Below, in pieces: positions 27,756 to 36,964 of a stretch of DNA of 64,000 nucleotides. The position numbers and the translations under genes are program-made. Source of the DNA: Neokomagataea thailandica NBRC 106555 (GTDB taxonomy: Bacteria; Pseudomonadota; Alphaproteobacteria; Acetobacterales; Acetobacteraceae); the NCBI RefSeq assembly GCF_001598495.1, contig NZ_BCZB01000015.1, forward strand, positions 1 through 64,000, read 5' to 3'. The notes under the pieces are model-generated. The model worked only from the letters and a program-made list of their open reading frames with translations. It was not told where the DNA came from and ran no database searches. Position 1 is the first letter of the stretch; every line of letters starts with the position of its first letter.

Positions 27756-28247
27756 ATGTCCGAGACCCAAGAGCGCACCGGCACGCTGCAGGACCTTGCG
27801 AGCGCTGCCCCTTCAATTGCTACCAACGCAGCACCTGTTCGTGAAGCTAAGCACGACGCACAGGGCCGTTCCTACGCTACAGGCCGTCGTAAAGACGCTG
27901 TTGCACGCGTGTGGATCAAGCCAGGTAAGGGCGACATCATCGTCAATGGCCGTCCGGTCAAGACGTATTTCGCTCGTCCAGTTCTGCGTATGCTCCTTGC
28001 ACAGCCATTCCTGATCACGGATCGTTACAACCAGTTTGACGTGTATTGCACGGTCGCTGGTGGCGGTCTGTCCGGTCAGGCGGGTGCAGTTCGTCACGGT
28101 ATCTCCCGTGCACTGACGCATTACGAGCCAGGTCTGCGCGGTATCCTGAAGCTTGCTGGCTTCCTGACGCGTGACAGCCGTGTTGTTGAGCGTAAGAAGT
28201 ACGGCCGTGCGAAGGCACGTCGTTCCTTCCAGTTCTCAAAGCGTTGA
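27756..28247 (+). CDS. rpsI: 30S ribosomal protein S9
   Basis: Small-subunit ribosomal protein of 163 residues. The core contains [34 protein letters not shown] and the basic tail [16 protein letters not shown] that reaches the P site. An N-terminal extension of about 35 residues before the core is common in Alphaproteobacteria. It is co-transcribed with rplM and followed by a strong terminator. Confidence 0.97.
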   Translation: MSETQERTGTLQDLASAAPSIATNAAPVREAKHDAQGRSYATGRRKDAVARVWIKPGKGDIIVNGRPVKTYFARPVLRMLLAQPFLITDRYNQFDVYCTVAGGGLSGQAGAVRHGISRALTHYEPGLRGILKLAGFLTRDSRVVERKKYGRAKARRSFQFSKR

Positions 28248-28271
28248 TTTTTCAACGTCTTTGTTGGACAG

Positions 28272-28301
28272 AAAAAACCCGGCCATGTGCCGGGTTTTTT
28301 T
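28272..28301 (+). terminator. Intrinsic terminator of rplM-rpsI
   Basis: AAAAAACCCGGC pairs with GCCGGGTTTTTT around a 5-base loop, ending in T7. The A tract on the other side means it can also act on transcripts coming from the minus strand. Confidence 0.9.
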
Positions 28302-28415
28302 GTGTCTTACCTAGGCGTAAGAACTGTACGAGTTTTTTCTGAAAATTGTTGGCTGGACCTAAGGTGCAAATGCTTAGAAGGCTTTATTGCCTTATGGTTA
28401 TGAGGTGATGGCGCT

Positions 28416-29603
28416 TTATGAGCGGATGAGTGATAACGCATCATCTAATGAGTTGATGTCTCGGTGCTTCATAATGAGGGTGCGGCCTGTGTGTAAGGCT
28501 TTAAGCCGTGCGGCGCTGCGTATTTCAGGTGTGGCGCATATATTATAATCTGCGACTTGGGCAAAGCCGATTGTGCGGCGGATCAGCTCTAGGCCACAAA
28601 ACCCGCATGTGTCTCGCAAGATGGAGATAAGGGTCTCGTGAAGTAAAGACTGAGCGGCGTTGTCGGATAAGAGGGAGGCTGCATCTCCTTTACGTTGCTG
28701 GAAAAGTAATGTGAGTTCTTGGCAAAAGCTGCGCCAGAATGTTTCTATTTCGCTGATTAAAATATCGATTTTATGTGGTGCTGCGCAGGCATGCAGTATG
28801 AGATTGCCGATATAGAGGCCGCAATCAAAACCAATAGGCCCCATAAGAGCGAACTCCCCATCAATGACGCGGATATCGTTGCCATGCAGCATGATGGAGC
28901 CGGTGTGTAGGTCACCATGGAGTAAGGCTTGGCGTTCTGTCAGGAAACGCATTTGCAGCGTGCTAATGGCTTGATGTAAGGCGGTGTCTTGCTGGAGCGC
29001 TTGAATAGTGGGTTCTAAAGCGGGTTCTGCCGGAGGGTTTCTGGGGCAGGGGTGGAATGGGTCCGTTAAAATGAGATCTACGGTGATGCGGGTGAGAGAT
29101 GTATTGCCTGAAAAGGCTTCGAGAAGATGGGCGCCTGTTTCAAAGGGTTGTGTGAGCCAGCTACTCGCATGGGTGGCGCGCGCGATGTACTCCCCGATTG
29201 ATGCAGAAAATCCAGTGCTAACGCTATCGTTTATTAAGGCGGTACGCAGGACTTGATGCGGTATGAGTGCTTCCATGACCAGCAAATACATTTCTGGGTC
29301 ATAGGTATAAAGCTGTGGCGCGTAAGGGCTGACTGCGCTTGCGGTGTGTTGCATGTAGCGGGATTCAAAGAGTGCGCGCTCAAGGGGCATAGGCCAGTCT
29401 GGCGCTACGCGGACATGCGGAAGAGATTGTTTGCAGCAGAGGGAGCCTGAGGGGCCAGAGACGATAAAGACTAGGTTGAGGTTGCCGTCACTGACTTCTT
29501 GAATATGCCAGTCTTCAGAAGTGGGGCCCAAAAGTTGGGTCATGTTTTCCTGCGTTTTGAGCCAGTCTCTGAGAGTTGTCGGGGTTAAGGCATAATAGGG
29601 CAT
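28416..29603 (-). CDS. mtnK: 5-methylthioribose kinase-like protein
   Basis: Kinase of 395 residues of the aminoglycoside-phosphotransferase fold. The catalytic loop HGDLHTGSIM, the metal-binding VIDGEFALMGPIGFDCG and the following YIGNLILHACAA match methylthioribose kinase (usual VIDPEFAFYGPMGFDIG). MtnK phosphorylates 5-methylthioribose in methionine salvage. The Pro-to-Gly change in the metal loop is a small departure. No mtnA or other salvage genes are in the window; instead it is the third gene of an operon with a GH32 enzyme and a Nudix hydrolase. Its ATG overlaps the Nudix stop by one base (TAATG). Confidence 0.8.
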   Translation of the reverse strand: MPYYALTPTTLRDWLKTQENMTQLLGPTSEDWHIQEVSDGNLNLVFIVSGPSGSLCCKQSLPHVRVAPDWPMPLERALFESRYMQHTASAVSPYAPQLYTYDPEMYLLVMEALIPHQVLRTALINDSVSTGFSASIGEYIARATHASSWLTQPFETGAHLLEAFSGNTSLTRITVDLILTDPFHPCPRNPPAEPALEPTIQALQQDTALHQAISTLQMRFLTERQALLHGDLHTGSIMLHGNDIRVIDGEFALMGPIGFDCGLYIGNLILHACAAPHKIDILISEIETFWRSFCQELTLLFQQRKGDAASLLSDNAAQSLLHETLISILRDTCGFCGLELIRRTIGFAQVADYNICATPEIRSAARLKALHTGRTLIMKHRDINSLDDALSLIRS

Positions 29604-30301
29604 TATGTGTGTTCCAGTAGGGCGCGTAATGTTGGGACCATGAGACCATCAAAAGATGTTTTCTGCATTAGATTAAGGCAGGTGAGGGCATCATATTCTG
29701 CATTGCCTTCGGTCTTGCAGCGTTCTTCTATAGTTCGGAAGGAGAGAGGGCTGTGGATGGATACGCCGATATCAATGATATGTGTGTTGGGATGTTCACA
29801 GGCGAGAAGAGGGGGGCCAATATCTATCTCTTCTGGGGTGAGGCCAAGCTCCTCATGTGCTTCTGCTTGCAGTTGTTCAGTTAGATTAATGGCGGTGGTG
29901 TGATCTCGTGTTTCAACACTGCCTGCCGGGATACCTTGCCAATATCCGGGTAAATAAATGGAGCGTGCTGAGCGTTTTCCTATGACAATGCCATCGGTTG
30001 CGTGAAAAAGACCGACAACAGCGAGGGATTTGAGTGGGTTTTCTGCGAAGAGATCCGGGCGGGTCATTTGAGCGAGTACATTTTTGAACTCGTTCCAATG
30101 TCCTTCAATATGGGTTGACGTGAGGCGATCTACGCAAAAGACGCGGCCATTATAAAGGGTGGGGTGTTGGGTCGTTTTTTTCTCCCAAATGTGTGCGATG
30201 TCTTCTTGGTGTGTGTGGCAGAGTGGGTTGATGGTTTCATGCACGGCTATGTGTAGAGAGGCTTGGAGGGGCGTTACGGACCAAGGTGTGTGTGAAAGCA
30301 T
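29603..30301 (-). CDS. Nudix hydrolase
   Basis: Nudix protein of about 232 residues. The Nudix box is recognisable as PAGSVE..(insertion)..QAEAHEELGLTPEEI: the usual RExxEExGU part is AEAHEELGL, and the spacing between the Gly/Glu part and this helix is longer than normal. The substrate (nucleoside diphosphate derivative) cannot be told. ATG 30301 is chosen because it lies 8 bases after the GH32 stop; an in-frame ATG at 30349 would run into the GH32 coding sequence. It is coupled to the downstream kinase gene. Confidence 0.75.
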   Translation of the reverse strand: MLSHTPWSVTPLQASLHIAVHETINPLCHTHQEDIAHIWEKKTTQHPTLYNGRVFCVDRLTSTHIEGHWNEFKNVLAQMTRPDLFAENPLKSLAVVGLFHATDGIVIGKRSARSIYLPGYWQGIPAGSVETRDHTTAINLTEQLQAEAHEELGLTPEEIDIGPPLLACEHPNTHIIDIGVSIHSPLSFRTIEERCKTEGNAEYDALTCLNLMQKTSFDGLMVPTLRALLEHT

Positions 30302-30309
30302 GGTTTTAC

Positions 30310-31743
30310 CTATGATGCATTGGTGATTGTGAGTGACCGTAGAAGGCATGTGCGCTCTGATACGGTTATGCGTGGTGTTGCGGGTGTGTATTGTGGGAAT
30401 GCGAGAGAGGTGAGGGATAACATCCCGTCGTTGAAAATAATTTCAATGCTACTGCTATTGATGATGGCGGTGAATGTGACGGCTCTTTGGAAAGTAAGAG
30501 GTGCATTTCGTTCTGCGGTCCATGCGATGCTCTGAGAGGGGGCGAAGCCGGAATGATCGCGCTTTAAGTTCACGTTATTGCGGCTTGGGGACAAGATCAG
30601 TGTGAAGGGCGTGCCCATACCGCTTTGAAAAGTCAGGGTAATGTCATGTGGCCAGTCACTGTTATGGGGGGGAGTGATGGTGGCTTGGATGGCGTAATGG
30701 TCCGAGTGTACCAGAGGGATGGAGAAGGGATTTTCCGGGGTAATAATGCGTTGCTCTAGTATTTGATGTTTTGTGTTATAGAAAATTTCATCGGAGGCGA
30801 TGAAATTGTTGGTGAGACGAGGGCCAGCATCTGTCTCTTGTAATGTTAGTGTACGTATGCGTGTGTAGCTACCATAGTAATTAATGGGGGGAAGTTGGGT
30901 TGCATAATCCCAATTATTTTTCCATGCTATGGCATAGTAGTGTTCTTGTGGGTGAGATGTGAGGGTATGGTCTCCCCAAATGGCGCAGGCATAGAAATCA
31001 CTTCCGCCGTCAAGCCACTGGCCGGATGGTTCATCTGGTTGGAAGGTATATCCATCGAAATGCCCTACCCAGTAATGGGCCCCTGTGGTGAAGCCATGGC
31101 GATATCCATTTGCGCTGCATAAGAGAATCCAGCGTTCTCCTTTGTGCCGACCTTGGGAGTCACGGGCTATAATCGGGAAGAGAGTTGGGCACTCTAAGGT
31201 GCCCAATGTGTCGCACATGAAGCCGGAGAGGTAAGACCAGTCTGTTAGATTTGATGAACGATAAAAGCCAATTTTGCCAATTTCAGCGAGAGACATAACC
31301 CAGCATTGTTCTTTCTCCATCCATGTCACCCGAGGATCTCGAAAGACTTTATCTTTAATTGTCGTGTTTTTAGGGAGTGGGTTCGTCATGACGGCGCGGT
31401 CAAAGGTAAAGCTTTTTCCTCCGTCTTTTGAAAACCAGCGTGCGGTTCCTTGCCCATCTGGCATGGGCATGGTGCAAAGAGCAATAATGGTGTCTTGGCC
31501 TAAACCTGCGCGGTTATCATGGTCAATGATGAGGGATCCGCTCCATGGATCCCCATAGGGGGTCGTGTATTTGGGGATGGCAATTCCGGCATCGTGCCAA
31601 TGAATAAGATCAAGTGAGATAGAAAGCTTCCAGGCAGTACCGTTTCCAGTAGGGAAATCAACATTATAGAGATAATAAAAATGCCAAGTGCCATTCACTT
31701 TGAGAATAGGTTGCGGATCGCCGCGAAAGGGTAAATGGCTCAT
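30310..31743 (-). CDS. GH32 fructosidase (levanase-like) without signal peptide
   Basis: Glycoside hydrolase family 32 enzyme of 477 residues that should release fructose from levan or related fructans. The nucleophile Asp is in FRGDPQPIL at residue 9 (usually WxNDPQRP), the transition-state RDP motif is FRDPRVTW, and the acid/base Glu is in GTLECPTLFPI; a C-terminal beta-sandwich follows. The protein begins almost at the nucleophile, with no signal peptide and no upstream extension (in-frame stop 20 bases before the ATG), while an AGAGAG site supports the start. Related secreted exolevanases are longer at the N-terminus, so it is either cytoplasmic or 5'-truncated. It heads an operon with a Nudix hydrolase and a sugar kinase. 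Confidence 0.8.
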   Translation of the reverse strand: MSHLPFRGDPQPILKVNGTWHFYYLYNVDFPTGNGTAWKLSISLDLIHWHDAGIAIPKYTTPYGDPWSGSLIIDHDNRAGLGQDTIIALCTMPMPDGQGTARWFSKDGGKSFTFDRAVMTNPLPKNTTIKDKVFRDPRVTWMEKEQCWVMSLAEIGKIGFYRSSNLTDWSYLSGFMCDTLGTLECPTLFPIIARDSQGRHKGERWILLCSANGYRHGFTTGAHYWVGHFDGYTFQPDEPSGQWLDGGSDFYACAIWGDHTLTSHPQEHYYAIAWKNNWDYATQLPPINYYGSYTRIRTLTLQETDAGPRLTNNFIASDEIFYNTKHQILEQRIITPENPFSIPLVHSDHYAIQATITPPHNSDWPHDITLTFQSGMGTPFTLILSPSRNNVNLKRDHSGFAPSQSIAWTAERNAPLTFQRAVTFTAIINSSSIEIIFNDGMLSLTSLAFPQYTPATPRITVSERTCLLRSLTITNAS

Positions 31744-31831
31744 TAGAACGCTCTCTTTGGATCATAGAGTATTCGTATCAGATCATGTTTTTATGTCGAG
31801 AGATAGTGCTCCAATACGTGCAAGGCTATGT

Positions 31832-32773
31832 TTAGCGTTGTGGAGGGCGTGGTTGTATTGTTAAGTAGTCTTTATTTCCTTCTTCTTGTAAATATAAAAT
31901 ATCACGATACTTTGGTATCCATAGTCGGTAATGTCTTAGGAAGTCTGCTCCTAATATATTTATATTGATGTCAGAAATAGATAATGTGATGTTGTGGAAT
32001 GTTAAGGAGGAAAAGCTGAAACTTTTGAATTTATGCCGATAATTGGTTATTTTATATTCACTTATACCGTATGATGTTGTGGTTTTGTCAGCGTATAGCT
32101 CTGATTTTTTAATGCCAGCATCAAGCGCGTCGTCCTCAGAAATGAATGTGTTGCTTGCTCCGCTGTCAATGATAGCGTCAATAGGATAGTTATTTATTTT
32201 AAGGGTGATACCAATTTTATTGCGATCATTTATCGGCGCAGAAAATGGAATGGACGTATACTTCCCTGGCCAAGGGGGGATTTGTCCTGTGCAGCCTTGT
32301 ACATCAAATAACGCAATCTGGTGCTGGGGTAGGTCCATGGCGAGGTCGTAATTGCGTAGGAAATCGGCACCAAAAAGTCCCACGAGTGGCAGTCCTGCAA
32401 TGGTGGAGTGCCCTGCTTTTTCTCCTGTAGAGATGAGTGTGATATTGCGTGCTATGCCTGAGCCAATGCCGAGTGTCTCGACAGAAACGAGCTGAGCGAA
32501 GGCGCTGCCGCCGGCACCGTTGATCAGGATGGATTGTGGAAGGGTAGTCAAGCCCAAGGGTTCAATCTGTGCGGACCAAATTAAACTGTGTGCAGCCCCA
32601 GTATCGACAAGAAAGGCTACGGGGTGCCCGTTTACGGTGGCGCGCACGATGGGGGATGATTGGTTATTAAGAACCTCCATATTGCCGAGGGAGGCAATGT
32701 GGCAAGAACCATCATCGGCACAGCCGGAGAGGAACAATGCAAGAATGGTCAATGATAATGTTTTATGCTTCAT
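31832..32773 (-). CDS. Two-domain retropepsin-like aspartic protease lipoprotein
   Basis: Predicted lipoprotein of 313 residues with two retropepsin-type domains. The signal sequence ends in LSGC, a lipobox. The first domain has the aspartic protease motif FLVDTGAAHSLI (about residue 57) and the second IIDSGASNTFI (about residue 205); each is followed by a hydrophobic LLGADFLR-type strand (GLFGADFLRNYDL, ILGADFLRHYRL). Two active-site Asp loops in one chain resemble a pepsin-like arrangement, whereas most bacterial homologs of this kind (COG3577-like) have one domain per chain. ATG 32773 is chosen for the lipobox and an AAGGGG site about 10 bases upstream. Codon use is AT-richer than the neighbours. 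Confidence 0.75.
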   Translation of the reverse strand: MKHKTLSLTILALFLSGCADDGSCHIASLGNMEVLNNQSSPIVRATVNGHPVAFLVDTGAAHSLIWSAQIEPLGLTTLPQSILINGAGGSAFAQLVSVETLGIGSGIARNITLISTGEKAGHSTIAGLPLVGLFGADFLRNYDLAMDLPQHQIALFDVQGCTGQIPPWPGKYTSIPFSAPINDRNKIGITLKINNYPIDAIIDSGASNTFISEDDALDAGIKKSELYADKTTTSYGISEYKITNYRHKFKSFSFSSLTFHNITLSISDININILGADFLRHYRLWIPKYRDILYLQEEGNKDYLTIQPRPPQR

Positions 32774-32928
32774 GTATTCATTGCCCCTTGGAAAAATATT
32801 TATATTACTTTGATATATATGAGTATAATGATAAATTGTAATTTTAATCAATTATGAATTTTATATTTAGGCATTGAAAATATGATTTTAATCATGGAGG
32901 AAGAAAAATTATTTAGATAGGGATTGTT

Positions 32929-33789
32929 ATGTTTGTAAAAAATATCGTCCGTTTTCTTGGTATCCTTTCTCTTTTCGTCGGCGGTCAATATCTGCACGCG
33001 GCGGATGATTTAAAGGTTATGAGCTTTAATGTCCGCTACCCCAATCCAGAAGATGGGGAAAACATTTGGGATAAGCGGCGTGATATTCTGGTGGAGACGA
33101 TACGTCATTTCTCACCGGATGTTATGGGAACACAGGAAATTTTTCTACAGCAAGCGCAAGATATTGTGCGGGATTTGCCGCAGTATCAGTGGTTTGGCGT
33201 TGATCGGTTTGGTGGCCACAGCAATGAACATATGGGTATTTTTTATAACACACACCGTATAAAATTAACGGATCATGGTGTGTTTTGGCTGTCCAATACG
33301 CCTGATGTCCCCGGGAGTATGGGGTGGGGGGCAGCATTGCCGCGTTATGTGAATTGGGGGGTCTTTGAAACGCGAGAGGTTGTGGCTCGGCGCCCCAGAA
33401 TGCGTTTTTTGTTTTTAGATACGCATTTTGCTAATCGTGATGTTGAAGATGCTCCAGCGCGCGCACATTCGGTTCAGTTGATTTTGAAGACATTGCCCCA
33501 ATTAGCGCATGGGTTGCCGATTATTTTGGTGGGGGATTTTAATTCAGCACCGACAGATGAGGCGCATCGCCTGATGGAAAAAGGGCTGACGGATATGTGG
33601 GAACATGCGGCGCGTAAGGTGGGGCCAGATGGTACGTTTCATGATTTCACGGGTACGCCGCAAGTCATGTTGGATTATGTGATGACGCAAGGTTTCCGGG
33701 CGCGTTGGATGAAGGTGGATACGTTTCATCGAGGAGTGCATTATCCTTCGGACCATTTCCCTATTGAGGCGATTTTGAGCGCGCAATAG
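32929..33789 (+). CDS. Secreted endonuclease/exonuclease/phosphatase-family protein
   Basis: EEP-superfamily hydrolase of 286 residues with an N-terminal signal peptide ending near YLHA. Catalytic motifs are in order: MSFNVRY, GTQE (metal Glu), DTHFAN, VGDFNSAPTD and the terminal SDHFPI. The architecture and length match secreted endonuclease/phosphatase proteins annotated in many Proteobacteria; the substrate could be a phosphorylated sugar, lipid or nucleic acid. It is divergent from the retropepsin-like lipoprotein across a 155-base AT-rich spacer and ends at a hairpin. Confidence 0.85.
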   Translation: MFVKNIVRFLGILSLFVGGQYLHAADDLKVMSFNVRYPNPEDGENIWDKRRDILVETIRHFSPDVMGTQEIFLQQAQDIVRDLPQYQWFGVDRFGGHSNEHMGIFYNTHRIKLTDHGVFWLSNTPDVPGSMGWGAALPRYVNWGVFETREVVARRPRMRFLFLDTHFANRDVEDAPARAHSVQLILKTLPQLAHGLPIILVGDFNSAPTDEAHRLMEKGLTDMWEHAARKVGPDGTFHDFTGTPQVMLDYVMTQGFRARWMKVDTFHRGVHYPSDHFPIEAILSAQ

Positions 33790-33802
33790 CGAGCGTTCCA
33801 AG

Positions 33803-33830
33803 CTGAACGGCATTTTTATATGCCGTTCAG
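33803..33830. terminator. Hairpin between the EEP gene and the MFS gene
   Basis: CTGAACGGCAT (33803-33813) pairs with ATGCCGTTCAG (33820-33830) around TTTTAT. It separates convergent genes; no long T run follows on either strand. Confidence 0.6.
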
Positions 33831-33841
33831 TTGGGGGTGTA

Positions 33842-35026
33842 TTAATTTTTCAGAATACGACTAATGCCAACGCCGATGAGGCAGCACAGCGCAGTGGTTG
33901 CGAACATTGTGGTATAGTTTGTGGCTTCGATCAGCTGTCCGAGTACTAAGCCGCAGCAGGCAACGGACAGGTCAGTAAAAAGGGAGTATGCGCCAAGGGC
34001 TGCGCCACGATTATGTGCGCCGGCACGGTTTACGGCGAGTGTTCCGAGGGATGGAAACAAAAGTGAGAACCCTGCGCCGGTTAGGGCGGACCCGGCGATT
34101 GCGGCGAGTGGGCTATGAATAAAGCCGATTAAAGCAAGGCCGCTCGCTTCGACCAAGAGGGAAAGGGCGGCGATTTCGGCCCCGCCGTATGTATTGATGT
34201 ATTTACCGAAGGCTAAGCGTATAAAAACAAAGACGAACCCAAATGTAGTGACGGCTAAGCCCGCGCCGTTCCAGTGATTATGAGCATAATAAAGAGCTAA
34301 AAAGGAAGAGATCGCGCCGAAGCCGACGGAGCCGGTTGCGAGTGCCATACCGTGTGGAAACACAAGGCGTAAAGCGTGGCTAAAGGGTAATCTTTGAGTG
34401 TGGGCGGGGGCTGGAGCGAGGCCTTGATAAAACTTAATGAGGATAAGCCCTATCAGGGGCAGGAGTGCGGCCGTGAAGCCAACGCCGATGATGCTGCCGT
34501 ATAGAGTGGGAAGGTGAGCGAGTTTTGCGCCAAGGGGAGCGCCGAGAGCAATGCCGCCATAGGATGTGACGCCGTTCCATGAAATGGCGGTGGCTGTATG
34601 TTTACTGCCAACGCGACCGATATTCCAAACGGTGACACCTGTAGCAACCCAGCTTTCGGCCCAACCAAGAAAGAGGCGGCTAATCAGCAGGACTGTTAAG
34701 GAGAGGGAGGCGGTGTGCTGTAAAAATCCTGCACAGAAAAGGCTTATGCCAGAGAGCATGCAGGCGAGGAGGCCAATGGTCACCACAGGTTTGGGACCAT
34801 AGAGGTCAATGCGCTTTCCTGCGGGGGCACGTCCTGCAAATGTTGCTAAGTATTGGAGTGAAAAGCTTAGTCCTGCAATCGTTGTGCTGTACCCTAATTT
34901 TTCATGCACGAAGAGTGTCAAAACGGTGCTTGGTAAGCCGATGACACTATAAACGAGCAGATTGAACAGAACGACCGGGAGAACTCGTTGCGTTGGTGAT
35001 GCCGCCGGCATGTCTTCTGTGGTCAT
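33842..35026 (-). CDS. MFS transporter (YfcJ/arabinose-efflux-like)
   Basis: Major facilitator of about 394 residues with twelve hydrophobic helices. The loop 2-3 motif appears as FAGRAPAGKRIDLYGPK, a form found in the YfcJ/YhhS and arabinose-efflux-like subfamily. The substrate is unknown. ATG 35026 is chosen: AGG lies 9 bases before it, while the ATG at 35047 has no ribosome binding site. It is followed by a hairpin shared with the upstream EEP gene. The stretch 35027-35188 toward the levansucrase shows no gene. Confidence 0.8.
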   Translation of the reverse strand: MTTEDMPAASPTQRVLPVVLFNLLVYSVIGLPSTVLTLFVHEKLGYSTTIAGLSFSLQYLATFAGRAPAGKRIDLYGPKPVVTIGLLACMLSGISLFCAGFLQHTASLSLTVLLISRLFLGWAESWVATGVTVWNIGRVGSKHTATAISWNGVTSYGGIALGAPLGAKLAHLPTLYGSIIGVGFTAALLPLIGLILIKFYQGLAPAPAHTQRLPFSHALRLVFPHGMALATGSVGFGAISSFLALYYAHNHWNGAGLAVTTFGFVFVFIRLAFGKYINTYGGAEIAALSLLVEASGLALIGFIHSPLAAIAGSALTGAGFSLLFPSLGTLAVNRAGAHNRGAALGAYSLFTDLSVACCGLVLGQLIEATNYTTMFATTALCCLIGVGISRILKN

Positions 35027-35188
35027 GTGCTCGAACCTTTCGGTCATATGGTAGCGTCAGGTGATACGACCGAACAGAATGTGGTCGTGCCTGAAGACCA
35101 CAAGCAGCATGATGCACGGGGCAGCATGGAGATGTGTCAATTATGGCGCTCTTAAAACGCATAGATGGGTTGAGTATTTTGCGGGAAG

Positions 35189-35219
35189 CCCGGCCACGGG
35201 TTGGAACGCCATGGCCGGG
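35189..35219 (-). terminator. Hairpin downstream of levansucrase
   Basis: CCCGGCCA (35189-35196) pairs with TGGCCGGG (35212-35219) 12 bases beyond the levansucrase stop. GC-rich stem; no strong T tract, so termination strength is uncertain. Confidence 0.55.
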
Positions 35220-35230
35220 GATGAGTTATT

Positions 35231-36964
35231 TTAGAAGCCAAAATTACTGAATGGGTCAGGGAATGATGGCACTATAGGGGTGGGTTGTACTGGAAAGGGG
35301 GTGCTATCTTGCAGTAGTCCCAGCAGGTTTGTATTCGCGAGATTGGCGCTTATATCGCCATAGCCCCCTAATCCTTGGATGCCGTACCACGGATTAATCG
35401 CTGTATTGGGGCCGTTCATGGAGACCTGAACCGTTGGGGAGAGTGTTCCTCCGCGACGGTTTTGGACGGTATCAATGAAGGATTCAATTTTGCCATTGGG
35501 CATGAGGTAATGTGAATAGCTTTGGAAAGCATTCGGGTTTTGTCGGGGGTTAGGAGCCCAATCTGCACCTGCGGCGGTGTTGAGGTCTGTTGGGTTGGCA
35601 AGCATGAGGCCACTGCTGTTGTTTAGTGGAATCCAGTCACTACGGATGCCTTTGCCATAAAAACCGTATTCGCCATCTGGTCCATCAATACCGGCTGCGA
35701 ATGTTGTGCGGTGGCTAATGGTCAAGAGGTAGTAATTACCGTTCTTGATATACATTTGTGGCCGCTCAGTTTGGTCGTTTACGCAGTTAGACGAGATAAG
35801 GGGTGGTAGGAAGCTCCATTGGGTTAGATCACTATTTGTAGCAACCGCTAAGCCGATATTGGCGCGCTGGAAAATGGCCCCTGAGCCATTTACTTGGTCA
35901 ACTGTTTCAGCGTATTTGTCGCCTGGTTGATAGCCAAGGTCGGATGCGTCACAGGGGGTTTGACCACGGACGCCAGCAGAATTGCCTTCAAAAACCATGA
36001 AGGTTTTGCCTGGGTTTGCAGGGTCTTTAAAGGTGTAAGGATCACGGAAAGAGAAGTATTGGTTTTGTGCGCCTGTTTGATAATAGGTGCCGTCTGGCTG
36101 CAAAAGTGGGGTATGCTGGTCAAAGCCCGTAAACCAGACATGTGTTGCGTCTGCGTGAATTTGGCCTTTTGCTAAGCTAATGATGGCTTGTGGTGGGGTG
36201 ATATTGCCGCCCCAGCTATTACGATTAAAGGCCATGTCCGTATAAAAGGTCATGATACCGTTAGAGCCAAGTTGTTGAATGCGTGTTGAGCCGGACCATT
36301 GGGCATTATCTGTATAGGCTTGGCCGGCATAAATGGCTTCGCTGCTGCCATCTGGGAAGAGGTTGCCGCCGTAAATCCATCCGCCGGCCGGTGGGCGTAA
36401 GGAGGCAGGGATATTTGCGCGACGATAGAAATAACCAATTTTTGCGTGTGTATGACGATCGTCAAAGCCATATCCGGCATTTTTATTGGCGGTGAGGCAG
36501 AAAATAACCTCCCAGCCGTTGTAGCTATATTGATTGCCCGATGCGTCTGTGAGCGGCCATGTGTCCCAGACCCAAACTTTATCGCTGATACTCGGGAAAT
36601 CGACCGGGATGGTCGGCATGGTGAGTGCGTTTGGTAATGAGTTCACGCCTGCCGATACGTTTGGATTAGACATGGCTTTAATCTGTCGAGCATCCGCACG
36701 GGTCCACCGGCCGGTATAATGCTCAAAAGGGTCGTGCGCTGCGCCTGTATGGGTGGCTGGGGCGGGGTAACCTGGTTCTAGAGGGATATGTTGGCTCATG
36801 CGCTTGAAGGGCATAAGACCTGGTGCTGGGGGGAGCTGTATATCCTGGAGGATACTCGCCAGTGCGGGAGGGAGGCTTTGGGCTGACGCTTGACCAAGAG
36901 ATAAGGCTGCTATCGCTAGTCCTGCCAAAGCAAAATGTTTTCTTTTTTTAAGCCGGATAACCAT
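35231..36964 (-). CDS. Secreted levansucrase (GH68)
   Basis: Exported levansucrase of 577 residues that splits sucrose and polymerises its fructose into levan. A signal peptide ends near GQASA. The GH68 triad is visible: nucleophile Asp in VWVWDTWPL (about residue 133), the RDP motif in YFSFRDPYTF and the acid/base Glu in DQTERPQMY. The length and C-terminal Pro-rich tail resemble type II-secreted levansucrases of acetic acid bacteria such as LsdA of Gluconacetobacter. Type II secretion genes lie further along the window. The region 36965-37238 upstream is AT-rich with an inverted repeat CTTATCG/CGATAAG (37012-37018 and 37043-37049) that could be regulatory. Confidence 0.93.
   Translation of the reverse strand: MVIRLKKRKHFALAGLAIAALSLGQASAQSLPPALASILQDIQLPPAPGLMPFKRMSQHIPLEPGYPAPATHTGAAHDPFEHYTGRWTRADARQIKAMSNPNVSAGVNSLPNALTMPTIPVDFPSISDKVWVWDTWPLTDASGNQYSYNGWEVIFCLTANKNAGYGFDDRHTHAKIGYFYRRANIPASLRPPAGGWIYGGNLFPDGSSEAIYAGQAYTDNAQWSGSTRIQQLGSNGIMTFYTDMAFNRNSWGGNITPPQAIISLAKGQIHADATHVWFTGFDQHTPLLQPDGTYYQTGAQNQYFSFRDPYTFKDPANPGKTFMVFEGNSAGVRGQTPCDASDLGYQPGDKYAETVDQVNGSGAIFQRANIGLAVATNSDLTQWSFLPPLISSNCVNDQTERPQMYIKNGNYYLLTISHRTTFAAGIDGPDGEYGFYGKGIRSDWIPLNNSSGLMLANPTDLNTAAGADWAPNPRQNPNAFQSYSHYLMPNGKIESFIDTVQNRRGGTLSPTVQVSMNGPNTAINPWYGIQGLGGYGDISANLANTNLLGLLQDSTPFPVQPTPIVPSFPDPFSNFGF

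Noticed and set aside
32894-32920. Eight-codon leader-like frame (MEEEKLFR) before the EEP gene
   Set aside because: Short frames with a purine-rich start are common; no attenuator structure or amino-acid logic is visible.
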